NCBI GenBank assembly: GCA_045612365.1
Contig: JAZKYY010000017.1
Location: 341,802-405,801, forward strand
From: RGIG9608 sp045612365
GTDB lineage: Bacteria > Bacteroidota > Bacteroidia > Bacteroidales > Paludibacteraceae
Length of the DNA: 64,000 nt
Reading direction: 5' to 3'
Both the position numbers and the translations under genes were made by a program. This document shows, in pieces, positions 40,895 to 49,193 of the stretch; position 1 is the stretch's first letter, and each line of letters begins with the position of its first letter. The notes below the pieces were generated by a model. It was not told where the DNA came from and did no database searches. It saw only the letters and a program-made list of their open reading frames with translations.

Positions 40895-42202
40895 ATGAAA
40901 AACAAATTAAATTATACTTTATTGCTTGGTGTATTTTTATTGTTTGTTGGATGTGAATCATCGATAAATAAGAAATCTTCTATCGCCAAAATGAATATTG
41001 GAGATGCAACAACACTTTTTATTGCATCAAGTGCTAATGGAATGGCTAAAATCTCGCCAAAAGGAAATAATGATGCAGTTGTGGCTACAAAACGTCTTTT
41101 TAAAATTACGGAAGATGGAGTTGTAGAGGATGTTGTTTATACAGATGAAGAAGGAAATGAAATAACAGAAACGTATATTCCAGAAAATATGTATTTTATA
41201 GAAAATTCTCCATATTTCTTTGCAGAATTTAGTGGTGATTTTGAGATGAAACAATATCTTGTAAATAAACATACAGGTGCAGTTTATGATGCATCAGGTG
41301 TAATAGATTTTTTTTCTTTGGAAGAAGAACTTAGTTTTTTTGCAAATACGCCTCTTTTTGTTACAGATGGATATGGAAATATTTATTATAGTAGTTATGA
41401 CAACTACAGTGGTAACCGTAGAGTGCATAAAATTGATATTTCAAATATCAACCAAATTGTACATAAAGCTATTACTCCTATAAGCGACGATGTTCATGGA
41501 TTTGTATCTAGTACAAATGGAGAGTTGTTTTATGAGTATTATAGTGATGTTATAAAATATCGTTTACGTTCTGCTGGTGGTAAAATAATTCCTTTTAGTT
41601 TAAGTGATGATTTTTACTCTGCTTATATAGCATTTAGGGGGTTGGATGGAAAGTTGCATATCTTTGATGAAGAATGCTTACAAACTGTTTCTTTTTCTGA
41701 TTATGGGAATATCACCTTAGATACTACCATTACAAATGTGCAAAACACAATGTATGAGTTATTATACTCTGTTTCTTTTGATAGACCATATTTAGTAACA
41801 CTAGAAAATCGAATTCTTGCTATTGGCAAATCTAGTAGCGCTTTGGTATTAGATAGTGATAATAAAGATGATATAACAGAAAATGTTTTTGATATTAATG
41901 ACAATATGCGAATAAGAGATTTGCATTATACCGATTCGTATATCTATTGTTGTGGAGAAATAGCGGGGAATTTTTCGTTGGTTAGAATAGATCCTTATAC
42001 ATATTCTAAAGATGTCATTATGCAGAATAATGATTATGAGATTTATTCATTTACGGTATTGGATGATGAAACTATTATGTTTAATGGTTTGAGGTTATCG
42101 GACGGGAAAAACATAATTGCTTCAATAGAAAAGAATGGAAAGTTTAAAATACTTGACGAAACATTGAACTCTCAAGAGTCTGTTTTAGAGAGGATGCAAT
42201 AA
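40895..42202 (+). CDS. Predicted lipoprotein of unknown function
   Basis: 435 residues. Signal peptide with lipobox LFVGC, so lipid attachment at Cys20. The body is rich in short strands with recurring aromatic and glycine-aspartate turns (LFVTDGYGNIYYSSYD, VHGFVSSTNGELFYEYY, IAFRGLDGKLHIF), which suggests a beta-propeller-like fold, but no family is recognised. No membrane helix follows the signal. It is preceded by RNA element E2, whose promoter is the only clear one upstream, and ends at a strong terminator. Codon use is AT-rich like the surroundings. Confidence 0.7.
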   Translation: MKNKLNYTLLLGVFLLFVGCESSINKKSSIAKMNIGDATTLFIASSANGMAKISPKGNNDAVVATKRLFKITEDGVVEDVVYTDEEGNEITETYIPENMYFIENSPYFFAEFSGDFEMKQYLVNKHTGAVYDASGVIDFFSLEEELSFFANTPLFVTDGYGNIYYSSYDNYSGNRRVHKIDISNINQIVHKAITPISDDVHGFVSSTNGELFYEYYSDVIKYRLRSAGGKIIPFSLSDDFYSAYIAFRGLDGKLHIFDEECLQTVSFSDYGNITLDTTITNVQNTMYELLYSVSFDRPYLVTLENRILAIGKSSSALVLDSDNKDDITENVFDINDNMRIRDLHYTDSYIYCCGEIAGNFSLVRIDPYTYSKDVIMQNNDYEIYSFTVLDDETIMFNGLRLSDGKNIIASIEKNGKFKILDETLNSQESVLERMQ

Positions 42203-42244
42203 AGTTTCTTGATTTACCAAGTATAGTAGAATAAAAAAGTAAAT

Positions 42245-42274
42245 AAAAGCCACAACTTTTTAGTTGTGGCTTTT
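42245..42274. terminator. Bidirectional intrinsic terminator
   Basis: AAAAGCCACAACT (42245-42257) and AGTTGTGGCTTTT (42262-42274) pair perfectly around TTTT, between two convergent genes. Confidence 0.92.
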
Positions 42275-42318
42275 ATTAAGATTTGAATCTTAATAAAAAA
42301 CGATTTATTTATACTTGT

Positions 42319-43851
42319 TTACAAGCATGTTTTTGCAATATTCTCTCTGAGAAGCAATTGATAGATGTAATCCACCTCTTGGGTAGTTGGATTTGTGCTG
42401 AAGGCGTTAATCGCATCGTTAATTTCATTTTTTAGATTGGAGGAAACAGTAGAATTTTCTACAAAATTTCTAAAGTAATTTTGTAGAAATAGTTTTCTGT
42501 CTACATCATTTTTAACTGAATAAGCACCGCCTGTGATATATTCTAAATCATAGGCAACATAGATGTTGTCAAAACCATCAAAATTGTGAGTGCCTTCTCC
42601 CATTGGGAAGCTTGTTGTTACTGGATTTGGTCGAGTTCCCCAACTTGTCAAAGTTTCTTCGTAGATGAAACCTATCCTGTTGTCAGCTTGTAATTCTATT
42701 GAACTATAAGCAGAAACGGTGTTGCTAACTTGGAAAAACCCGTTCCAGTCGTTCGAAAAGTTTGCTACCGAATTCATATCGGTAAAATCCGTCAATTCTT
42801 TATAGTAAATACCTACGTTAGTACGTGTACTTCCTGTAGGTAACGATTGTAATGCCAAATACATCTCCTTTTGGTCCGAATTGCGTTTGACGGGAACAAT
42901 CAAAATTTCGCCATTTGTTGCATTATTTCCTGGAGTCAGACCAGAGCCAGCAAATGTACATTTGACTGAAGTTTCTTCCCATTCTCCAGTTCCTTCGAGC
43001 GTATTAGTATAAGTGTAAATGTTATATAGACGTCCTCCTCCTACTCGGCTCGAAATAATAACTCGTCCGTCAGGCATTTCTTCACACTTTGGTTCGTCGC
43101 CACCAGGAACTGGAAGAGCAAACGCACCTCCGAGAGCATGCCAAGTTGCACCAAAATCGTCAGTATAAATTACTCTGTTTCCATTAGGACGAGCTGCCAA
43201 TGCGGCATATATGCGATTATATTTTCCTTTTTTTACAATGCGACTTTGGAAAACTTTTCCTCCTCCAACGAAAGCTGATTCCATAGGATTGCCGCTGTCG
43301 AAAAGGCTATAAACTTGTTCCGTAATGTTTTGAGGAGTTTCCCACGTTGCACCATTATCTCTACTGCGAATAATAGCAACAAGATTCGGGTTCTGACGAG
43401 TAGTGTTTGTGCTTGGATAATAAGTACATCCGGCTACTGCAAGAATCATTACTTCATTGCTTGTGCGATCAGCAACAATGGCAGGGTCGCCAAATGCTGT
43501 TTCAAAATAATTTACCGTAGCAGAGGTAATACCGTTCCCTACAGCCACTTCTTTAATTTCGCTCCATGTCTCACCATTGTTGTCGCTTGTACGGCACACC
43601 ACGTCTACTTGCCCGAATCCAGGATCTGTGCCACAAACCAAACGTGCAGCAGATGCAATCAAACGGCCATTGCTTGCTTTTGTAATTCCAGGAATACGAT
43701 ATGGAGGAATAACACCATCTCCTTTGCTTGTGTTGAACAAATCTTTTTTAGTTGGTGTTGCTACTGCTACTGAATTCTTTTTAATGCAAAATATTGGAAT
43801 CAGTATTGCGATGAGTAAAAAAACTATAAGTAAGGGAACTATTTTTTTCAT
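42319..43851 (-). CDS. Sialidase (GH33-like, BNR/Asp-box protein)
   Basis: 510 residues. An N-terminal signal or anchor helix (about 4-22) is followed by the catalytic YRIP motif (R52 at 51-54), NGRLIA, and Asp boxes SDNNGETW (89-96), SRDNGATW and TDDFGATW. These mark the six-bladed sialidase propeller. It would release terminal sialic acid from host or diet glycans, outside the cytoplasm. After the propeller comes an extra region of about 60 residues predicted to be helical (VDRKLFLQNYFRNFVENS), which I do not recognise. No nan catabolic genes are adjacent, but the GH92 mannosidases lie in the same window. Confidence 0.88.
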   Translation of the reverse strand: MKKIVPLLIVFLLIAILIPIFCIKKNSVAVATPTKKDLFNTSKGDGVIPPYRIPGITKASNGRLIASAARLVCGTDPGFGQVDVVCRTSDNNGETWSEIKEVAVGNGITSATVNYFETAFGDPAIVADRTSNEVMILAVAGCTYYPSTNTTRQNPNLVAIIRSRDNGATWETPQNITEQVYSLFDSGNPMESAFVGGGKVFQSRIVKKGKYNRIYAALAARPNGNRVIYTDDFGATWHALGGAFALPVPGGDEPKCEEMPDGRVIISSRVGGGRLYNIYTYTNTLEGTGEWEETSVKCTFAGSGLTPGNNATNGEILIVPVKRNSDQKEMYLALQSLPTGSTRTNVGIYYKELTDFTDMNSVANFSNDWNGFFQVSNTVSAYSSIELQADNRIGFIYEETLTSWGTRPNPVTTSFPMGEGTHNFDGFDNIYVAYDLEYITGGAYSVKNDVDRKLFLQNYFRNFVENSTVSSNLKNEINDAINAFSTNPTTQEVDYIYQLLLRENIAKTCL

Positions 43852-43885
43852 AATTAGATATTGTATTTTCTATAAAAACAATAAA

Positions 43886-43919
43886 AATCCTCGATAGATT
43901 TTTCTGCTTATCAAGGATT
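43886..43919 (-). terminator. Terminator after tRNA-Pro (GGG)
   Basis: AATCCT (43886-43891) with AGGATT (43914-43919), plus an inner GATA/TATC pairing. On the minus strand the stem is followed by TTTTTATTGTTTT, separating the tRNA from the sialidase gene. Confidence 0.65.
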
Positions 43920-43928
43920 CTTTTTTTG

Positions 43929-44003
43929 TCGGGATGACTGGATTCGAACCAGCGACCACACGCCCCCCAGACGCGTACTCTAACCGGGCTGAGCTACATC
44001 CCG
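43929..44003 (-). tRNA. tRNA-Pro (anticodon GGG)
   Basis: Minus strand, 75 nt. Acceptor CGGGATG/CATCCCG pairs fully. The anticodon loop CTGGGGG gives GGG. T arm CTGG-TTCGAAT-CCAG, discriminator A, CCA not encoded. The anticodon stem CGCGT/GCGTG uses two G-T pairs. Confidence 0.9.
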
Positions 44004-44015
44004 AAAATGCTGTGG

Positions 44016-44023
44016 CGAAGATA
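44016..44023 (-). promoter_or_regulatory. Near-consensus -7 box (TATCTTCG) for tRNA-Pro
   Basis: One mismatch to TAnnTTTG, 13 bases upstream of the tRNA on the minus strand. Confidence 0.35.
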
Positions 44024-44085
44024 GAAAAAAAACTCTACTTGGAGAAAAAAACAAATTGCTGTTTTGGAGTGAAGAATAAAATGTT

Positions 44086-44116
44086 TTTGCTGGTTGGCGC
44101 CTTTTTTGTAATTTTG
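44086..44116 (+). promoter_or_regulatory. Promoter for the DUF1015 gene
   Basis: TTTG (44086-44089) and TAATTTTG (44109-44116) spaced by 19 bases, an ideal Bacteroidetes pair. Leader of about 54 bases. Confidence 0.75.
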
Positions 44117-44173
44117 CAAACCTTTTTCTCAAAGGAATAGATTGATTTATAAAGAATTTAATATTAGATAATT

Positions 44174-45418
44174 ATGGCAATAATTAAACCATTCAAAGGA
44201 ATTCGTCCACCAAAAAACTTAGTGGAACAAGTAGCATCACGTCCTTATGACGTGCTCAATTCGGAAGAAGCAAGGGCAGAGGCCGAAGGCAATGAAAAAT
44301 CGTTGTATCACATTATAAAACCCGAAATAGATTTCCCAATTGGAACAGATGAACACGACGAAAAAGTTTATTCAAAAGCAGTTGAGAATTTCAAAAATTT
44401 CCAAAAACAAGGTTGGTTGGTGCAAGATGAAAAGGAAAACTACTACGTTTATGCGCAAACAATGAACGGCCGCACACAGTATGGACTTTGCGTAGGTGCG
44501 TACGTTGATGACTATATGACGGGAAAAATTAAGAAACACGAACTTACGCGTCGCGATAAAGAGGAGGACCGTATGAAACACGTTCGTGTGAACAATGCAA
44601 ATGTAGAACCAGTGTTTTTTGCATATCCTCACAATGACGAAATCGATGCAATCGTGGCTGAGGTGGTAAAGGGTGAACCAGAATATAATTTTGTAGCACC
44701 AGATGGTTTTGGACATCATTTTTGGGTGATAGAGGATGAGGCAACAATAACTCGCATTACTGAACTTTTTGCTGAAATGCCTTCGATGTATATTGCCGAT
44801 GGTCATCATCGTAGTGCTGCGGCGGCTTTGGTTGGAAATGAAAAACGTTTACAAAACCCAAATCACAAAGGAGATGAAGAGTACAACTACTTTTTGGCGG
44901 TTTGCTTCCCAGATAATCAGTTGAATATTATCGATTATAACCGAGTTGTAAAAGATTTGAATGGACTTTCTGATGAGGAATTCTTGGCAAAATTGTCAGA
45001 AAATTTTGAGGTTGAAAAAATCGGCGCTGAGATTTATAAACCCGCAAAATTGCACAATTTCTCACTTTATTTGTCGGGCAATTGGTATTCGTTAACTGCA
45101 AAAGTTGGAACGTACAACGACAATGACCCTATTGGTGTGTTGGATGTAACTATTTCGTCGAACTTGATTTTGGACGAAATTCTTGGAATTAAAGATTTGC
45201 GTAGCGACAAACGTATTGATTTTGTGGGAGGAATACGTGGTCTAGGCGAATTGAAGCAACGAGTTGATAGTGGCGAAATGCGAGTTGCACTTGCGCTTTA
45301 TCCTGTATCGATGAAGCAACTTATCGATATTGCAGATAGTGGAAATATAATGCCTCCCAAAACTACTTGGTTTGAGCCAAAACTTCGTTCGGGGTTGATT
45401 ATTCACAGCTTGGAGTAA
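44174..45418 (+). CDS. DUF1015 family protein
   Basis: 414 residues. N-terminal FKGIRPPKNLVEQVASRPYD and central YIADGHHRSAAAAL are the recognised signatures of DUF1015. The His-His-Arg block looks like a metal or nucleotide site, but the function is unestablished. Members are often found beside serine-pathway genes in other bacteria; here the neighbours are a lytic transglycosylase and uvrA, which gives no clue. The next gene begins 12 bases later. Confidence 0.85.
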   Translation: MAIIKPFKGIRPPKNLVEQVASRPYDVLNSEEARAEAEGNEKSLYHIIKPEIDFPIGTDEHDEKVYSKAVENFKNFQKQGWLVQDEKENYYVYAQTMNGRTQYGLCVGAYVDDYMTGKIKKHELTRRDKEEDRMKHVRVNNANVEPVFFAYPHNDEIDAIVAEVVKGEPEYNFVAPDGFGHHFWVIEDEATITRITELFAEMPSMYIADGHHRSAAAALVGNEKRLQNPNHKGDEEYNYFLAVCFPDNQLNIIDYNRVVKDLNGLSDEEFLAKLSENFEVEKIGAEIYKPAKLHNFSLYLSGNWYSLTAKVGTYNDNDPIGVLDVTISSNLILDEILGIKDLRSDKRIDFVGGIRGLGELKQRVDSGEMRVALALYPVSMKQLIDIADSGNIMPPKTTWFEPKLRSGLIIHSLE

Positions 45419-45430
45419 AATAAATAGATT

Positions 45431-46363
45431 TTGAATAAAAATAGTGTCATAAGATTAAAGAGTCTTGTTTTAAGCTTAATTATCGGCTTATTTCTTGCAT
45501 TGCTTTTGTGGTGTTTCCGGTTTCTTTATGGAGATGAGCAGCCCGAGCAACAACCGGTAGAACCCGTTGAGGTTATAGAAAAAAAAGAGGTTGAATTTGC
45601 AGGATTTAAGGTTGATATCACAAGGCAAGACCTATTTGAACGCTACGATCGTGAGAGAATTGCGTATTGTTATTCTCACACGTCGTCGACACTTATTCTG
45701 AAACGTAGCGAACGTTATTTTCCCATTATAGAGCCAATTTTGAAAAAGCATGGAATTCATGACGATTTCAAATACATGGCAGTTGTAGAGAGTACGCTTG
45801 ATCCAAGAGCGGTTTCGCCTGTCAAAGCAGCAGGTTTGTGGCAGTTTATGGAAGCAACTGCTTGTCAGTACGGTTTGGAGGTTAATGATGAGGTTGATGA
45901 GCGTTTTCATATCGAGAAATCGACAGAAGCATTTTGTCGTTATATGAAATCTGCTTATAAGTATTTTGGCGATTGGTTTATGGCTTCGGCTTCGTATAAC
46001 ATAGGAATTGGGCGTTTGGAGAGAATGGCGAAGGAACAACAAACGAATAACTTCTTCGACCTTTATTTGAATCAGGAAACAAGTCGTTATGTTTTTAGAA
46101 TGTTGGTGGTCAAAGAGTTTTTTTTGAACCCAGAAGCGTTTGGCTATAAGGTGAAAAGTGGGGCAAAATATCCTGTCGAAAAAGTTAAAACGGTGGTTGT
46201 TGATTCTACGGTCAACTGTTGGACCGAATTTGCAGCACAATATAACTGTACTTACGCTCAACTCAAAGAGAGTAATTTTTGGATAAAAGGTCAAATGCTT
46301 ACAAATCCGGAAAATAAAAGTTATGTTGTAAAAATTCCCGAAGAAGGTTTTTTGGAAGAGTAG
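45431..46363 (+). CDS. Membrane-anchored lytic transglycosylase (SLT domain)
   Basis: 310 residues. The only plausible start is TTG at 45431, since no ATG precedes the membrane segment (about 12-31). The SLT domain has the catalytic glutamate E120 in AVVESTLDP, then AAGLWQFM and the ASYNIGIGRLER block. The C-terminal part contains a motif similar to a single LysM-like region (YNCTYAQLKESNFWIKGQ). Such enzymes cleave peptidoglycan glycan strands to 1,6-anhydro ends during growth or recycling. Seven bases before uvrA. Confidence 0.85.
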   Translation: MNKNSVIRLKSLVLSLIIGLFLALLLWCFRFLYGDEQPEQQPVEPVEVIEKKEVEFAGFKVDITRQDLFERYDRERIAYCYSHTSSTLILKRSERYFPIIEPILKKHGIHDDFKYMAVVESTLDPRAVSPVKAAGLWQFMEATACQYGLEVNDEVDERFHIEKSTEAFCRYMKSAYKYFGDWFMASASYNIGIGRLERMAKEQQTNNFFDLYLNQETSRYVFRMLVVKEFFLNPEAFGYKVKSGAKYPVEKVKTVVVDSTVNCWTEFAAQYNCTYAQLKESNFWIKGQMLTNPENKSYVVKIPEEGFLEE

Positions 46364-46370
46364 GAGTTTT

Positions 46371-49193
46371 ATGTCGGAAAATAACTTTCAGCTCGAGGTT
46401 TTTGGGGCTAGAGTACATAATCTTAAAAATATTGATGTATCCATTCCTCGTAATAAACTCACTGTGATTACGGGTTTGAGTGGAAGCGGAAAATCTTCAT
46501 TGGCATTTGATACAATTTGTGCCGAAGGTCAGCGTCGCTATATTGAAACTTTTTCTGCCTATGTTCGTAATTTCTTAGGCAATATGGAGCGCCCCGATGT
46601 TGATAAAATTACTGGTTTGAGTCCGGTAGTTTCTATTGAACAAAAAACAACGAATAAAAATCCTCGTTCTACAGTCGGAACAATTACCGAAATCTACGAT
46701 TTTCTGCGTCTTTTGTATGCCCGAATAGGTGAAGCATATTCTTATGTTTCGGGTGAAAAAATGGTAAAATACACAGAAGACGATATTTTGAACCTGATTT
46801 TTCAGTCGTATGAAAATCAACAAGTGGCTATTCTTGCTCCACTTGTTAAAGGACGCAAAGGACATTATCGAGAACTTTTTGAGAGTGTTCGTAAAAAAGG
46901 CTATTTACATGTCCGAATCGATGGTGTTATTCAAGAAATTGTTTTCGGGATGAAGCTTGATCGTTACAAAAATCACGATATAGAAGTGGTGATTGACCGA
47001 TTAGCAGTAAGAGAGAAAGATGAAAAACGGTTGAAACGCAGTGTTCGTTCGGCAATGAAGCAAGGTGGCGGAGTGTTTCTTTTATTGAATACGGAAACTG
47101 GCGAAGAACGTTATTTTAGTTGTAATTTGATGTGTCCGACTTCTGGAATCTCATACGCCGATCCTGCTCCTCATAATTTTTCTTTTAATACCCCAAAAGG
47201 AGCTTGCCCTTGTTGTAAAGGAATAGGAACAATTACTCAAGTAGATACCGAAAAAATTATTCCTGATACCCAATTGAGTATTGCTCAGGGAGGAATTTTG
47301 CCGTTGGGAAAGGAAAAAGATAGTATGGTTTTTTGGCAAATATCCTCTATTTGCGAAAAATATGGAGCAACACTGAAGACTCCAATTGTGGATTTGCCCA
47401 AAGAGGTCTTGTATGAAATTCTAAATGGATCGCCCGAACCTGTTGCGGTGAAAAATTCTTCGCTCGGAAAATCGAACTATTTTGCAACCTATGAAGGTAT
47501 TGTAAGGTATATTGAGTTGCAACAAGAGAGTTCGGTTTCGCAGACGGAGCAAAAGTGGGCAAGTCAGTTTACAAAGGTTTCTGTTTGTCCCGAATGTAAT
47601 GGTAGCCGATTGAAAAAAGAAGCTTTGTACTACAAGATAGCTGGGAAGAATATTGCAGAAATTGCTGCAATGGATATGGATCAGCTTTATGATTGGGTTT
47701 CTAATCTGTACCAACCCTTATCAGAGAAACAACTAATCATTGGGAAGGAAATAATTAAAGAGATAGAAACAAGGACAAAATTCTTGCTAGATGTCGGACT
47801 GAATTATTTGTCGCTCAATCGATCGTCTGCAACGCTTTCTGGAGGAGAAAGTCAGCGTATTAGATTGGCTACGCAGATTGGTTCGCAACTTGTGAATGTG
47901 CTTTATATTCTAGACGAGCCAAGTATTGGTTTGCATCAGAGAGATAATCAGAAGCTGATAAAATCTCTTAAGGATTTGCGAGACTTGGGAAATACTGTTA
48001 TTGTAGTGGAGCATGATAAGGATATGATGCTTACTGCGGATTATCTAGTAGATATTGGCCCATTGGCAGGTCGATTGGGAGGAAAGGTAGTTTTCTCGGG
48101 TACTCCATCAGAATTAAGAAAAAGTGATTCGCTTACTGCAAAGTACATCAGAAACGAGAAAAAGGTGGAAGTGCCCTTGCAAAGAAGAGAGGGGAATGGC
48201 AAGTTTTTAACCCTTAAAGGTGCTTCGGGAAACAACCTAAAGAATGTAGATTTAGAAATCCCTTTAGGAAAATTAATTTGTGTAACAGGAGTGTCGGGAA
48301 GTGGAAAATCTTCTCTCATAAATGGAACTCTTTATCCTATTCTGAGTCAGAAATTTTATCGTTCATTGCAAGATCCGTTGCCTTATAAGTCGATTGACGG
48401 GGTTGAAAATATTGATAAGGTGATTGTTGTAAATCAGTCGCCAATAGGAAGAACTCCTCGCTCAAACCCTGCTACATATACTGGAATTTTTGCTGACATT
48501 CGTAATCTTTTTGCTACACTTCCTGAGGCAAAAATGAGGGGCTATAAATCGGGAAGATTTTCCTTTAATACTAAAGGCGGACGTTGTGAGGTTTGTCAAG
48601 GAAATGGTTATAAAACATTGGAAATGAACTTTATGCCCGATGTGTTAGTGCCTTGCGAAGCTTGCGCGGGAAAGCGTTATAATAGAGAAACTTTAGAAGT
48701 TCGTTATAAGGGGAAGTCAATAGCAGATGTGTTGGATATGACCATAAATCAAGCAGTAGAGTTTTATGAAAATATTCCACATATTGTGAGAAAACTCAAG
48801 GTGTTGCAAGAGGTTGGACTTGGATACATCAAACTTGGTCAGTCAGCAACGACGTTTTCTGGAGGAGAAAGTCAGCGAATAAAGTTAGCGACGGAATTGG
48901 CCAAGAAAGACACTGGACGAACTCTTTATATCCTTGATGAGCCAACAACAGGACTGCATTTTGAGGATATTCGTATTCTTCTTGGAGTGCTAAATCAGTT
49001 AGTTGAAAAGGGTAATTCAATAATTGTGATAGAACACAATATGGATATTGTAAAATGTTCTGACTACATCATTGACATTGGACCAGAAGGAGGAAAGAAT
49101 GGAGGAGAAATAGTGTTTTGTGGAACTCCAGAGGAACTGATAGTGTCAAAAAAAGGTTATACTTCACAGTTCTTGGAAAAAGAGTTTCTTTAA
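46371..49193 (+). CDS. uvrA: Excinuclease ABC subunit A
   Basis: 940 residues, full length. First Walker A GLSGSGKSS (35-43), second GVSGSGKSS, with ABC signatures LSGGESQRIRLA and FSGGESQRIKLA. Zinc-binding modules are seen in CPCCKGIG and RCEVCQGNGYKT with CEACAGKRYN. The protein finds helix-distorting DNA damage and loads UvrB. Its stop codon overlaps the end of ligA on the other strand by four bases. Confidence 0.97.
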   Translation: MSENNFQLEVFGARVHNLKNIDVSIPRNKLTVITGLSGSGKSSLAFDTICAEGQRRYIETFSAYVRNFLGNMERPDVDKITGLSPVVSIEQKTTNKNPRSTVGTITEIYDFLRLLYARIGEAYSYVSGEKMVKYTEDDILNLIFQSYENQQVAILAPLVKGRKGHYRELFESVRKKGYLHVRIDGVIQEIVFGMKLDRYKNHDIEVVIDRLAVREKDEKRLKRSVRSAMKQGGGVFLLLNTETGEERYFSCNLMCPTSGISYADPAPHNFSFNTPKGACPCCKGIGTITQVDTEKIIPDTQLSIAQGGILPLGKEKDSMVFWQISSICEKYGATLKTPIVDLPKEVLYEILNGSPEPVAVKNSSLGKSNYFATYEGIVRYIELQQESSVSQTEQKWASQFTKVSVCPECNGSRLKKEALYYKIAGKNIAEIAAMDMDQLYDWVSNLYQPLSEKQLIIGKEIIKEIETRTKFLLDVGLNYLSLNRSSATLSGGESQRIRLATQIGSQLVNVLYILDEPSIGLHQRDNQKLIKSLKDLRDLGNTVIVVEHDKDMMLTADYLVDIGPLAGRLGGKVVFSGTPSELRKSDSLTAKYIRNEKKVEVPLQRREGNGKFLTLKGASGNNLKNVDLEIPLGKLICVTGVSGSGKSSLINGTLYPILSQKFYRSLQDPLPYKSIDGVENIDKVIVVNQSPIGRTPRSNPATYTGIFADIRNLFATLPEAKMRGYKSGRFSFNTKGGRCEVCQGNGYKTLEMNFMPDVLVPCEACAGKRYNRETLEVRYKGKSIADVLDMTINQAVEFYENIPHIVRKLKVLQEVGLGYIKLGQSATTFSGGESQRIKLATELAKKDTGRTLYILDEPTTGLHFEDIRILLGVLNQLVEKGNSIIVIEHNMDIVKCSDYIIDIGPEGGKNGGEIVFCGTPEELIVSKKGYTSQFLEKEFL

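Noticed and set aside
43934..44140. 68-codon plus-strand frame
   Set aside because: It is read antisense through the tRNA-Pro (GGG) gene and its promoter region.
45632..46294. 220-codon minus-strand frame opposite the lytic transglycosylase
   Set aside because: No domain, and the plus-strand gene has a conserved SLT active site.
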